Positions 1-8,290 are shown, numbered from the stretch's first letter. The stretch is DNA of 35,770 nt from Streptomyces hydrogenans (GCF_014656075.1 NZ_BNBS01000083.1:1-35770); one strand, 5' to 3'. Numbers and translations are program-made. Notes: generated by a model not told the origin, from the sequence alone.

Positions 1-435
1 GGCCGGGGCCGGACCAGGGCCGCCGTGCTGGCCGCCGCCCACTGCGGGGCCGGCGCGGCCCTGTGCTCCGACACGGCGGGGCACGGCCCGCTCGCCGCGC
101 CGGACGCGGTGCGGGTCTTCAACGCGGAGCGCGGCTGCCAGGAGCGGACCGACCGGGACCCGCAGTGCAGCCTGGGCCTGGCGATCGACCCCCACCGGCC
201 GTACACCGCGGAGAACGTCGTCCGCACCCGCGTCTGGCACGGCGACCTCCTCACCGCCGACTGCCAGGTCCCGGACGGGGAGCCCATCGTCGACGAGGAG
301 GACCTGAGTTCCACGCGCTGGTTCCGCGTCCGCCTCCCGCGCGGCTCCGGGCCGTCGGATGCCTGGCTCCCCGCCGTCCGCACGAGGGACCGTCCCGAGC
401 TGCCGGGGTGCCCCCGCACCGCCCCGGCGCGCTGA
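1..435 (+). CDS. C-terminal part of an SH3-like domain protein (5' truncated by window edge)
   Basis: The reading frame is open from base 1 to the TGA at 433-435, so the gene begins outside the window; an internal GTG at 25 has no convincing ribosome binding site. The visible 144 residues include a Cys-containing segment, then a stretch around VWHGDLLTADCQV, a variable loop, STRWFRVRL and AWLPAVRT, which is the strand-and-Trp pattern of bacterial SH3-like domains. Such domains usually end secreted or kinase-linked proteins of Streptomyces, and the paired cysteines fit an extracytoplasmic location. The N-terminal part that would define the protein is missing, so no function is assigned. The downstream acylase is 116 nt away and appears to have its own promoter. 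Confidence 0.6.
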   Translation, partial: GRGRTRAAVLAAAHCGAGAALCSDTAGHGPLAAPDAVRVFNAERGCQERTDRDPQCSLGLAIDPHRPYTAENVVRTRVWHGDLLTADCQVPDGEPIVDEEDLSSTRWFRVRLPRGSGPSDAWLPAVRTRDRPELPGCPRTAPAR

Positions 436-451
436 CGCCCCGGCCCGCCGG

Positions 452-484
452 CGTCATCGCGATTTCATCGCCCCTCCCTAGCGT
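452..484 (+). promoter_or_regulatory. Candidate promoter/operator of the acylase gene: 11-bp-spaced TCATCGC repeats and TAGCGT
   Basis: TCATCGC occurs at 454-460 and again at 465-471, spaced exactly 11 bp, followed by TAGCGT at 479-484, a -10-like hexamer (TAnnnT). The 11-bp period with a TCAYY core resembles the direct-repeat units of Streptomyces PhoP boxes, but other positions of that consensus are not met. The assignment is an inference from spacing only. Confidence 0.3.
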
Positions 485-551
485 GGCCGCGTCCGGACCG
501 GGACACCGACCCGGCACGGATCCGGCACGGACCACAGGGAGGGGCGGATCG

Positions 552-3035
552 ATGGCGTGGAGACGGTTCAGGACGAGGCTGCCGGTGGCGGTCGCGGCCG
601 CGGTCGCGGTGATGGCCACGACGGCGGTGGGCGGGGCGCCGGCCGGCGCGGCGGACGCCGGGCCCGAGAAGCCGACGATCCGGTACACCGAGTACGGGAT
701 CCCGCACATCATCGCCTCCGACTGGGAGGGGCTCGGCACTGGCTACGGCTACGCGGCGGCCAAGGACAACATCTGCGTCCTGGCCGACACGTACCTGATG
801 GTCAACGCCGAACGCTCCCGGTACCTGGGGCCCGACGGCAGGGCGAGCCCCGGCCAGAACCAGAACACCACCACCAACCTCAACAGCGACCTGTACTTCC
901 AGCGGATCAAGGACGACATGGTCGTGGAGCGGCTGCTCGGCCGGCCCGCTCCCGACGGTCCGGAGCCGGAGGTCAAGGAGGCCATCCGCGGCTACGTCCA
1001 GGGCTACAACCGGTACCTGGCCGAGACCGGCGTGGACCACCTGACCGACCCGGCCTGCCGGGGCGCTCAGTGGGTGCGGCCGATCACGGAGCTCGACGTC
1101 TACCGGCACGCCCACGCCGAGATCATCATGGGCAGCGCCGACGTCCTGCTCGACGGCCAGGTCAACGCCGTCCCGCCGGGGGCGTCCGCCGCGAAGGCCG
1201 CGGCGGCGGCACCGGCCCCCTCGGCCGCGCAGCGGAAGCGGACCGCGAAGCGGACGGCGGAGAGGATCGGCGCGGCGCTGGCGGAGAGCCGTCGGCAGAG
1301 CATGGGCAGCAACGCGCTGGCCGTCGGCGCGCAGGGCGTCTCCGGCGGCACCGGCATGCTCCTCGCCAACCCGCACTTCCCGTGGCACGGCAAGAACCGG
1401 ATGTGGCAGAGCCATCTGACGATCCCGGGGAAGGTGAACGTCTCCGGGGCCAGCCTGCTCGGCCTGCCCGCGGTGAACATCGGGCACAACGACGACGTCG
1501 CCTGGAGCCACACCGTCGCCACCGTGGCGCCCTTCGGCCTGTTCGACGTGCAGGTGGACCCGCTGGACCCGACCCTGTACCTGGTCGACGGCGCCTGGGA
1601 GCGGATGACCTCGCAGCGCGTCTCCGTCGACGTGCGGAACGCCGACGGCACGATCGGCACGGTCGCCAGGACCCTGTGGTCCACCCGCTACGGCCCGGTC
1701 ACCACCTCGATCCTGGGCTACCCGCTGCCGTGGGTGGTCAGCGCGCACGCGGTGCGCGACGTCAACATGGACAACCTGCGGGCGCTGAACACCTGGTTCG
1801 GCCTCGACCGGGCCAAGGACGTCCACGAGGTGGTCGACGTCCTGGAGACCACCCAGGGCGTCCCGTTCTTCAACACGGTCGCCACCGACCGCGCGGGCAA
1901 CGCCCTCTACGCGGACATCCAGGCCGTCCCCAACATCACCGACGCGCACGCCCAGTCCTGTCTCACCGAGACGGGCAAGCTGCTCTTCCACCAGACCCTG
2001 GCGCTGTCGAACGTGCCGCCGGTCTCCATCCTCGACGGCAAGCGCGGCGCCTGCGCCTGGCCCGACGACCCGAACGCCGCCGCGCCGGGCCTCCTCGACC
2101 CGGCGAAGCAGCCGCGCCTGATCCGCTCCGACTTCGTCGGCAACGCCAACGACAGCCCCTGGCTCGCCAACCCGGCCCAGCCGCTGACCTACCCCAGGGT
2201 CATGGGCGACATGGCGGCGCCCCGGTCGCTGCGCACCCAGGAACTCATCCTGACCGCCCGGAAGCGGATCGACGGCACCGACGGCCTGCCCGGCCGGGGC
2301 TTCACGCCGGAGAGCATGGGACGGCTGCTGTTCGCCGACAACAGCCGGGCGGCCGACCTCACCCTGAACACCACGGTGGCGGCCTGCCAGGGGGTGGCCT
2401 TCGGACTGGTCCTGGTGGACGGCAACCTCGTCGACATCCGTGAGGCCTGCCCGATCCTGGCCGCCTGGAAGAGCCACGACTACACGGCGGACAGCCGCGG
2501 CTCCTGGCTGTTCGCGAACTACTGGCACTTCCTCCAGGGCGGGCAGCGCGTCGACAAGCTGCCGTGGCGGGTGCCCTTCGACCCCAAGGACCCGGTCAAC
2601 ACGCCCAACTCGCTGGACGGGGGAAGCTCCGCCGTCCGTGACTCCCTCGCGCGGGCCGTCTTCGCGATGCGCAAGGCCGGCATCCCGCTGAACGCGGCGC
2701 TGTCCGACGTGCAGAAGATCACCCGAGCCGGTGAACAGATCCCGATCCACGGCTCGTTCGGCGCGCTGGGCGTGCTGAACGTGATCGAGCCCGGCCAGGT
2801 CGACGGCAAGCTCGACATCGTCTTCGGGTCGAGCTTCGTCCAGCAGGTGCGGTTCACCGCCGACGGGCCGCCGGAGACGTACTCCGTCCTGGCCTACTCC
2901 CAGTCCGCGAACCCCAACTCCCCGCACCACGCCGACCAGACGAAGCTCTTCGCGGCGGGCGGCTGGGTGACCGAGCGCTTCACCGAGGAACAGATCGCGG
3001 CCGCGCCGGACCTGATCGTCGAGGTCCTGGACTGA
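552..3035 (+). CDS. Secreted penicillin acylase family protein (AHL / cyclic lipopeptide acylase type)
   Basis: The ATG at 552 follows an AGGGAGGGG ribosome binding site and gives an 827-aa precursor. Residues 1 to about 34 form a signal peptide (Arg-rich start, hydrophobic core, AGAA end). The protein is an Ntn-hydrolase made as one chain and cut into alpha and beta subunits. The new N-terminal nucleophile is Ser253 in SMGSNALAVG. His275 in NPHFPW lies 23 residues into the beta chain, as in penicillin G acylase, and NANDSPW carries the conserved Asn region. An Ala- and Lys/Arg-rich stretch just before Ser253 probably forms the excised spacer. Length and motifs fit aculeacin A acylase and AhlM, which hydrolyse the fatty acyl amide of lipopeptides or acyl-homoserine lactones outside the cell. 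The actual substrate cannot be told from sequence. It is probably co-transcribed with the esterase gene 49 nt downstream. Confidence 0.92.
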   Translation: MAWRRFRTRLPVAVAAAVAVMATTAVGGAPAGAADAGPEKPTIRYTEYGIPHIIASDWEGLGTGYGYAAAKDNICVLADTYLMVNAERSRYLGPDGRASPGQNQNTTTNLNSDLYFQRIKDDMVVERLLGRPAPDGPEPEVKEAIRGYVQGYNRYLAETGVDHLTDPACRGAQWVRPITELDVYRHAHAEIIMGSADVLLDGQVNAVPPGASAAKAAAAAPAPSAAQRKRTAKRTAERIGAALAESRRQSMGSNALAVGAQGVSGGTGMLLANPHFPWHGKNRMWQSHLTIPGKVNVSGASLLGLPAVNIGHNDDVAWSHTVATVAPFGLFDVQVDPLDPTLYLVDGAWERMTSQRVSVDVRNADGTIGTVARTLWSTRYGPVTTSILGYPLPWVVSAHAVRDVNMDNLRALNTWFGLDRAKDVHEVVDVLETTQGVPFFNTVATDRAGNALYADIQAVPNITDAHAQSCLTETGKLLFHQTLALSNVPPVSILDGKRGACAWPDDPNAAAPGLLDPAKQPRLIRSDFVGNANDSPWLANPAQPLTYPRVMGDMAAPRSLRTQELILTARKRIDGTDGLPGRGFTPESMGRLLFADNSRAADLTLNTTVAACQGVAFGLVLVDGNLVDIREACPILAAWKSHDYTADSRGSWLFANYWHFLQGGQRVDKLPWRVPFDPKDPVNTPNSLDGGSSAVRDSLARAVFAMRKAGIPLNAALSDVQKITRAGEQIPIHGSFGALGVLNVIEPGQVDGKLDIVFGSSFVQQVRFTADGPPETYSVLAYSQSANPNSPHHADQTKLFAAGGWVTERFTEEQIAAAPDLIVEVLD

Positions 3036-3084
3036 GACCCGCGGGACGCGTACGACACCACCACTCACGAAGGGGAACAACGCT

Positions 3085-4161
3085 GTGAAGAGGACAACGC
3101 ACTGGCGGAGGACGCTGGTGGCGTGGCTGGTCGCCGTCGTGGCCGTCGTCGCGCCGGCCACGACGGCGCGGGCCGACGACGCCGGTACCCCGCCGAAGCT
3201 GGCAGACGGCTTCGGGCTCACCCAGGTCGGAGACTCGGTGGGCACGGCCCACGACTTCTACCTCACGGTGACCACGCCCCAGGTCGCGGGCGAACAGCAC
3301 ATCAAGATCATCCTGCCGAGCGGCTACTACGACGACCCCGAACGGCGCTACCCGGTGCTGTACTTCCTGCACGGCTCGCCCGACGACCCGGTCCAGCAGA
3401 CCTACCCGGCGCTGTCCATGTCGGATCAGATGATCACCGTCATCCCGGACGGCGGGGCCCGCAGCTGGTACGCGAACTGGCTCAACCAGAACACCGTGCT
3501 CGGTGCCCAGAACTGGGAGAACTTCCACCTCAACCAGGTGATCCCGTTCATCGACGCCAACCTGCGGACCCTCGCCGCGAAGAAGTCCCGGGCGATCGCC
3601 GGCATCTCGATGGGCGGCTTCGGCGCCTTCCACTACGCCCAGGCCCGCCCCGACCTGTTCAGCCAGACCGCGTCCCTGTCCGGCGACATCGACCTGTCGG
3701 CGAACTCGATGGACCTGCGGATGGCGGTCGTCGCCTCCGTCACCGACGCGCTCGGCGCGATGTGCGCCTCCTCGTCCGGCACCTGCGACCCGAACAACTC
3801 GCCGTACAAGCCCGGCGTGGACAGCGACGCCCTGTTCGGCTCGCCGTACCCGGTGTTCAACGTCGACTGGCGGTGGAACCAGGTCGATCCCTCGCAGCAC
3901 ATGGACCGGCTCAAGGGCATCGGCGTCTCCATCTACACGGGCGACGGCGGGGGCTCCCCGCTGAACATGGAGTTCTGGGTGTCCGGCGCGTCCAAGAACG
4001 TCAAGGCGCGGATGGACGCCCTGGGCATGCCGTACTACTACGTCAACTACGGCGACGGGTCGGGCTGGGGCACCCAGTGCGACGGCAGCCACAGCGCCGG
4101 CTGCTGGGCGCAGGACCTGCTGGACCTGGTCCCGCGGCTGGAGCGGGCCTTCGCCTCCTGA
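3085..4161 (+). CDS. Secreted alpha/beta-hydrolase esterase (Ag85 / esterase D-like family)
   Basis: The GTG at 3085 follows GAAGGGG and opens a 358-aa protein with a signal peptide (RRTLVAWLVAVVAVVAPATTARA). The mature protein has the alpha/beta-hydrolase layout of the antigen 85/esterase family: YPVLYFLHG for the oxyanion strand, nucleophile Ser175 in GISMGGFGA, and a C-terminal His336 in DGSHSAGCW. Family members are secreted esterases or acyltransferases. Mycolyl transfer is unlikely in a Streptomyces-type host, so a carboxylesterase acting on polymer or lipid esters is more likely. Only 49 nt separate it from the acylase, with no terminator-like hairpin between them, so the two secreted hydrolases probably form one transcript that ends at the strong hairpin at 4176-4222. 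Confidence 0.88.
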   Translation: MKRTTHWRRTLVAWLVAVVAVVAPATTARADDAGTPPKLADGFGLTQVGDSVGTAHDFYLTVTTPQVAGEQHIKIILPSGYYDDPERRYPVLYFLHGSPDDPVQQTYPALSMSDQMITVIPDGGARSWYANWLNQNTVLGAQNWENFHLNQVIPFIDANLRTLAAKKSRAIAGISMGGFGAFHYAQARPDLFSQTASLSGDIDLSANSMDLRMAVVASVTDALGAMCASSSGTCDPNNSPYKPGVDSDALFGSPYPVFNVDWRWNQVDPSQHMDRLKGIGVSIYTGDGGGSPLNMEFWVSGASKNVKARMDALGMPYYYVNYGDGSGWGTQCDGSHSAGCWAQDLLDLVPRLERAFAS

Positions 4162-4175
4162 CCGCACGGCGCGTG

Positions 4176-4222
4176 CCCGCCGCCCTCCCGTCCGCCTGCG
4201 TGGCGGACGGGAGGGCGGCGGG
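4176..4222. terminator. Bidirectional terminator between convergent genes
   Basis: A perfect 21-bp inverted repeat (4176-4196 with 4202-4222) has a 5-nt loop and lies between the stop of the plus-strand esterase and the stop of the minus-strand NlpC/P60 gene. There is no long U-tract, as is usual in actinomycetes. Confidence 0.9.
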
Positions 4223-4243
4223 TGTCCGCCGGGGCGTCTCCTC

Positions 4244-5800
4244 TCAGGGCATCGCGGGCCCGGGCCCGTTCAGCCGGCCCCACTCCGACCAGCCGGAGAA
4301 GCCGGTCTGCCACCGGTGGTAGACGCCGGCGTGGCTGGTGCCGAAGACCTCGATGCGGCCGTCCGCGTTGGTGCCGGCGGCGATCTCGGTGCCGCCCCCG
4401 CCGAAGGTCTCCCACGCCGAGTAGGGCGCGTTCCGGCCGGTCTGCCAGGAGTGGCTCGCGGTGGCGCCGTTGATCGCGAACACCTCGACCCGGCCGTCGG
4501 CCGTCCGCGCGGTGGTCAGCTCGGCGTCGGCGACGCCGCCGGTGCCGGTCCACTCCGACCAGGTGGCGGGGCCGGTCTGCCAGCGGTGGAACACCCCGCC
4601 GGGGTTGGAGGCGAAGACCTCCAGCCTGCCGTCCTCGTTGTGGCTGACGGCCACGTCGTGCCCGCCGCCGCCGAAGTGCTCCCAGGCGGACCAGCCGCCG
4701 TTGACCGCGGTCTGGTAGAGGTGGCCGAAGGTCGTGTCGGAGAGGGCGAAGACCTCCAGGCGCCCGTCGGGCGCGGTCTCCATGGCGAGCCGGGAGCGGG
4801 GCGGGCCGCCCGCGACGCCCTCCCAGGCCGACCAGCCGCCGCCCGCGGTCTGCCAGCGGTGGAAGACGCCGTCGGCGTTGGACGCGAACACCTCGACGCG
4901 GCCGTCGGCGTTGGCGCCCGCCGCGACCCGGTACCCGCCGGTGCCGAAGTTCGCCCAGCCGGACCAGCCCGCGCTCGGCCCGGTCTGCCACATGTGGTCG
5001 AAGGTGCCGTCGGAGAGCGCGAACAGCTCCAGGCGGCCGTCCGCGTTCGGCGCCAGCGCCAGCTGGGCGTTCCTCGGGCCGCCCTTGAACTGCCACGGCG
5101 ACCAGCCGCCGTTCACCTCGGTCTGCCAGGAGTGGTAGACGCCGTCGGCGCCGGCCGCGAAGGTCTCCAGGCGTCCGTCGGCGGACCGTGCGGACACCAC
5201 CCGGCCCGAGGGGACGGGGTGCGGCCTGGCCGGCGGACCGGAGTCCTCGACGATGCCGTCGTACCGCAGCGCCCGGTAGTCGCCGTTCGGATGCCCGTCG
5301 ATCGAGCCGGCGTTGATGTTGCCGTAGAAGTGCCCCGGCGGCTCCACCCCGCTCGAACCGCCGCCGAAGCTGTAGTAGGAGAAGCCTCCCCGGTCGTCCA
5401 CCCACTCGTGGAAGATGATCACGTGGTTGTAGTACGAGTTGAGGATGTCCCCGGCCCTCAGCTCGCCCCGCGCGATCTCGTGCGAGAAGCCCGGCAGCCC
5501 CTGGGTGTTCGGGTTCGCGTCGAGGTGCCAGGCCATCGCCACGAACCCGGAGCAGTCGGTGCGGTAGTCGTAGTCGCCGCCGGGGCCGGGCTCGTACGCC
5601 CCCTGGCTGTACGGCGGCGCCATGTCCACCCAGTACTGCGCCCGCCACATCACCTCGGCGCGGGTGACGGGCCCGCCGCGGTCGGACGACGCGCCCGCCG
5701 CGGCGGCCTCGGCGCCGGGCGGCACCGGCACGAAGAGCAGCAGCGCGCCGGCGATCAGGGGCAGGAGGAGCCCGCCCCACCACGATCGTTTCTCTCTCAC
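4244..5800 (-). CDS. Secreted NlpC/P60-like cysteine hydrolase with a seven-bladed PLL-type beta-propeller
   Basis: The GTG at 5800 has GGAGGT just upstream; the protein is 518 aa with a signal peptide (hydrophobic core at residues 9-28). Residues about 45-190 look like an NlpC/P60 or amidase-type papain fold: nucleophile Cys83 in TDCSGFVAMAW, and His125/His130 in YNHVIIFHEW as candidate catalytic base. Residues about 200-515 hold seven repeats of roughly 42-45 residues of the form DGRxEVF...DGVxHxWQT...GWSxW, each one blade. This pattern matches the PLL/PHL family of seven-bladed sugar-binding propellers. The likely job is peptidoglycan or peptide amide hydrolysis outside the cell, directed to a glycan surface by the propeller; substrate is inferred. 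It is convergent with the esterase and shares its terminator. Confidence 0.87.
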   Translation of the reverse strand: MREKRSWWGGLLLPLIAGALLLFVPVPPGAEAAAAGASSDRGGPVTRAEVMWRAQYWVDMAPPYSQGAYEPGPGGDYDYRTDCSGFVAMAWHLDANPNTQGLPGFSHEIARGELRAGDILNSYYNHVIIFHEWVDDRGGFSYYSFGGGSSGVEPPGHFYGNINAGSIDGHPNGDYRALRYDGIVEDSGPPARPHPVPSGRVVSARSADGRLETFAAGADGVYHSWQTEVNGGWSPWQFKGGPRNAQLALAPNADGRLELFALSDGTFDHMWQTGPSAGWSGWANFGTGGYRVAAGANADGRVEVFASNADGVFHRWQTAGGGWSAWEGVAGGPPRSRLAMETAPDGRLEVFALSDTTFGHLYQTAVNGGWSAWEHFGGGGHDVAVSHNEDGRLEVFASNPGGVFHRWQTGPATWSEWTGTGGVADAELTTARTADGRVEVFAINGATASHSWQTGRNAPYSAWETFGGGGTEIAAGTNADGRIEVFGTSHAGVYHRWQTGFSGWSEWGRLNGPGPAMP

Positions 5801-5933
5801 TCGGACCTCCCTGGTCGTCGGCGGCCGACAGTAGGAGGGAGCGATGAAATACGGATGGCTCGCGGGTACCGGCCGGTGCGCGCGGCCGTGTGGACGGCGG
5901 GACGCCCAGGGGTACGGGGTCCCCGCCCGGCGG

Positions 5934-7040
5934 TCACATGAGCGGCGCGGCGGCGTCCGCCGGGGCCGGACGCCCGAGACCGGCCTCGTCCCCGCACAGG
6001 ATCATCCGGCGCGTGCGCCGCAGCAGCATGCTCGGGGCGACCCCCAGGTCGTCGGCGAGCCGGCGGCGGACGCGGTCGAACACCCGCAGCGCCTCGGCCT
6101 GTCGGCCGGTCCGGTACAGCGCGCGCATCAGCAGCGCCGCCACCGGCTCGTCCAGCGGGTGCTCGCCGGACAGGGCGGACAGCTCGGCGACCGCCTCCGC
6201 GCACCGGCCCAGCCCCAGCTGCCACTCCGCCTTGCGCTGCACGAGGGCGGTCCGCCGCCGGCCGAGCCGCAGCCGCTCCAGCTCGGCCAGCGGCCCGGGC
6301 AGACCCTCCAGGGGCTCCCCGCGGAACAGCTCCAGCGCCCGGGAGCAGAGCCGTACCCCCTCGGCGGGATCGCCCGCCCGGTCCGCCGCCCCGATCCCGG
6401 CGAGCAGCTCCTCCAGGCGCGCGAGGTCCACGTCCACCGCGCCCGGGACGAGCCGGTAGCCGAGCGGGCCGTGCTCGATCACCGGATCGGGGCCGCCGTC
6501 CGAGCGCAGCGTCCGGCGCAGCCGGTAGACGTACACCGGCACCACGTTCGCGGCCGGCGGCTCCGTCCCCCAGACGCCGTCCAGCAGTTCCCGGCGGCTC
6601 AGCGTCCGGCCCGCGCCCAGGGCGAGCGCCGCCAGGACGGCCTGCTGGCGCAGGTGGCCCAGGCTCAGCGGCCGTCCGTCGAGCCGTGCCCGCAGCGGTC
6701 CGAGCACCGAGATCCGCAGCTCCGGCGACCGGGACCGGCCGCCCGCCGGGACCGGCGGCGCCGGGCGGTGCACCGGCCCGGTGCGCGGCCCGCGTCCGGG
6801 GGCGACCAGGCCCGCGTCGAAGGCGTGGACGATGGCGGCGAGCCGGTCGCGCAGCCCGAGCGCGGCCAGCACCCGGGCGAGGTGCTCGGCCACCCGCTCC
6901 TCCGGCAGGCCGAGGGCGTCGGCGATCTCGTCGTCCCGCAGCCCGCACCCGACCGCCGCGAGGACCCTGCGCTCCTGGGGCCCGAGCCCGGTCCCCGGTC
7001 CGGCGGGGCCGGGCCGGGCTGTGGTGGCGGTCGTCGGCAA
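5934..7040 (-). CDS. Transcriptional regulator: LuxR-type HTH fused to a SARP (winged helix + BTAD)
   Basis: Two DNA-binding domains occur in one chain. Residues about 19-81 match a LuxR-type HTH (LGPQERRVLAAV, DDEIADALGLPEERV, LGLRDRLAAIVHAFDAGLV). Residues about 107-195 match the OmpR-like winged helix of AfsR/SARP activators (ISVLGPLRARLDG, ANVVPVYVYRLRRTL, GPLGYRL), and about 196-345 the bacterial transcriptional activation domain with TPR-like helices. No ATPase or sensor domain is present. The start is uncertain: I use the TTG at 7040, which has GGGGAG six bases upstream and gives 368 aa. An in-frame ATG at 7232 would run through the inverted repeats and overlap the divergent gene. SARPs usually activate antibiotic clusters, but no biosynthetic genes are visible nearby. 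The divergent neighbour at 7231 shares the intergenic region. Confidence 0.82.
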   Translation of the reverse strand: MPTTATTARPGPAGPGTGLGPQERRVLAAVGCGLRDDEIADALGLPEERVAEHLARVLAALGLRDRLAAIVHAFDAGLVAPGRGPRTGPVHRPAPPVPAGGRSRSPELRISVLGPLRARLDGRPLSLGHLRQQAVLAALALGAGRTLSRRELLDGVWGTEPPAANVVPVYVYRLRRTLRSDGGPDPVIEHGPLGYRLVPGAVDVDLARLEELLAGIGAADRAGDPAEGVRLCSRALELFRGEPLEGLPGPLAELERLRLGRRRTALVQRKAEWQLGLGRCAEAVAELSALSGEHPLDEPVAALLMRALYRTGRQAEALRVFDRVRRRLADDLGVAPSMLLRRTRRMILCGDEAGLGRPAPADAAAPLM

Positions 7041-7180
7041 CGCTGCTCCCCGGGCTGCGGACTGGTCGGTCTGGCGGGCGCCGTCGACACGGTAGGGCGG
7101 GGCGCGGGGGCCAGGGCATCCGGAACGATCCGGAGTGACAGGCGCGGGAAGCGCGCCGGAGCGACACGCCGACGGGACCG

Positions 7181-7202
7181 GTCGACAGGAAATACTGTCG
7201 AC
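7181..7202. promoter_or_regulatory. Operator candidate 1: perfect inverted repeat GTCGACAG-N6-CTGTCGAC
   Basis: Perfect 8-bp arms (7181-7188 and 7195-7202) flank a 6-nt AT-rich centre in the divergent region between the SARP-type regulator and the gene at 7231. Its CGACA-N8-TGTCG core is repeated in the second site 29 bp downstream, which argues for a dimeric regulator with two binding sites. Confidence 0.65.
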
Positions 7203-7210
7203 ATCGAGTT

Positions 7211-7230
7211 GCGACAGATAAGCTTGTCGC
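7211..7230. promoter_or_regulatory. Operator candidate 2 abutting the start codon: GCGACA-N8-TGTCGC, with -10-like TAAGCT inside
   Basis: Arms 7211-7216 and 7225-7230 have the same CGACA-N8-TGTCG core as the site at 7181-7202. The spacer contains TAAGCT (7219-7224), a TAnnnT -10-like element only 6 nt before the ATG at 7231. The transcript could therefore be leaderless, and the operator would sit on the core promoter. A candidate -35 (TGTCGA, 7196-7201) lies in operator 1. Binding by the product of either neighbouring gene is inferred. Confidence 0.6.
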
Positions 7231-7869
7231 ATGAGCGATGCGATGGGGATCCCGACCCCCGACAAGAGCGACGACACCTTCTGGGCCGCCTTCTCCACCC
7301 TGGTGGAGCCCCCCTGGCGCGAGCCCGTCCAGGACGACGCCTTCACCATGGACGAGCGGGTGCTCGACGCGGTCCGCGCGCTGGCGGAGGGGATCTCCAC
7401 CCGCCTGCTGGCCTACCGTGCCGAGGGGAAGCCCGCCGATCCGGTGCTGATGGCCACCCCCGACGTCCAGCTGGCGCTGCTGCGGGCGCTGTACGAGGCG
7501 AAGCTGTCCGTGGACCGGCTGGCGGAGTCCGCCGCCACCGTCGCCGGCCGCAGCGGGGCGAACTACGCCCAGCTCGGCGCGGCCTGGGGCGGCATCAAGC
7601 GTCAGTCCGCCCGGCTCAAGTGGCCGCACGCCGTGGTCAGGAAGTCCGCCGCCGAGTCCATCCCGCTCCATTACGCGGGCGGCACCGCCGTCGTGCACCA
7701 CGACGCCGACGCCGACGCCTGGTGGTACGCCGCCACGGGCGCGGACCAGCGGGAGGCCGACTCCGACCCGGTCCACGGCACCTACGCCGAGGCCATCGCC
7801 GGAGCCACCGAGTTCCTGCTCGCCCACGCGGCCCCGGAGGACCGGGAACGACCGGGGGACCCGCGCTGA
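7231..7869 (+). CDS. Hypothetical protein, 212 aa, with a possible helix-turn-helix
   Basis: The ATG at 7231 directly follows the second inverted repeat and has no Shine-Dalgarno sequence, consistent with leaderless translation. The first 70 residues are acidic and mixed. Residues about 85-125 (QLALLRALYEAKLSVDRLAESAATVAGRSGANYAQLGAAWG) are helical and could form an HTH in which the GRSGANYAQLGAAWG part is the recognition segment; the next helix is basic (IKRQSARLKW). The C-terminal third contains VVHHDADADAWWYAA, which resembles the small beta domain seen after the HTH in some Streptomyces proteins. I do not recognise a named family. Position and operators suggest an autoregulated DNA-binding protein or a target of the divergent LuxR-SARP protein. 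That is inference. Confidence 0.75.
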   Translation: MSDAMGIPTPDKSDDTFWAAFSTLVEPPWREPVQDDAFTMDERVLDAVRALAEGISTRLLAYRAEGKPADPVLMATPDVQLALLRALYEAKLSVDRLAESAATVAGRSGANYAQLGAAWGGIKRQSARLKWPHAVVRKSAAESIPLHYAGGTAVVHHDADADAWWYAATGADQREADSDPVHGTYAEAIAGATEFLLAHAAPEDRERPGDPR

Positions 7870-8017
7870 GACCGTCCGCGACGTCGACCGGGGGGAGCGG
7901 TCCGCCGGGTTCGGCGACCGTGGCGGGCGGCGCCTCGGCCACGTCGGCGCGGCGGGTGCCGTCTCCCGGACAACGCGGCCCTGGGGCGCGGAAGTCGGTG
8001 GATCGGCGGGAGGTCGG

Positions 8018-8290
8018 TCAGAGGTCGCCCCAGCCCTCGTCCCGGTCGCCCGCCGTGCGGCGGCCCTTCTGTGACGGCGGTGCGGGGTAGCGGGACAGCA
8101 GGGCGTCCAGTTTCGCGAGGGCGGTGGCCGTGGCCATGAGGACGAGCGCGGTCGCGGCGAGACCGATGCCGACGTGCAGGTCGTTCGCGGTGAGGATCAC
8201 GCCGATGCCCAGGCTCGCGGGGACCCCGAGGCCGGCGACGGCGACCTGGAGCACCTCCAGCCGTCTGCGGGCGCCGAACCGGCCGGCCAT
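8018..8290 (-). CDS. Small membrane protein, 90 aa, two transmembrane helices
   Basis: The ATG at 8290 is preceded by AAGGGG eight bases upstream, so I prefer it to a longer frame starting at 8356. Two hydrophobic segments (about residues 11-34 and 39-62) are separated by a short DLHVGIG loop, and a basic, hydrophilic tail (PAPPSQKGRRTAGDRDEGWGDL) follows, probably cytoplasmic. No family is recognised. It lies upstream of and divergent from the DUF1876 gene, in a cluster with a CBS-BON protein, which suggests a stress-related membrane role without proving it. Confidence 0.65.
   Translation of the reverse strand: MAGRFGARRRLEVLQVAVAGLGVPASLGIGVILTANDLHVGIGLAATALVLMATATALAKLDALLSRYPAPPSQKGRRTAGDRDEGWGDL

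Noticed and set aside
465..3245. A long minus-strand frame opposite the acylase
   Set aside because: The acylase on the plus strand has a signal peptide, nucleophile and conserved Asn; the antisense frame has none.
7041..7232. An ATG at 7232 as the start of the SARP-like regulator
   Set aside because: It would overlap the divergent ATG at 7231 and translate through both inverted repeats; the TTG at 7040 has a good Shine-Dalgarno sequence.
5844..8090. A plus-strand frame across the SARP-like regulator and the 212-aa gene
   Set aside because: It overlaps two supported genes in other frames and lacks a domain or ribosome binding site.
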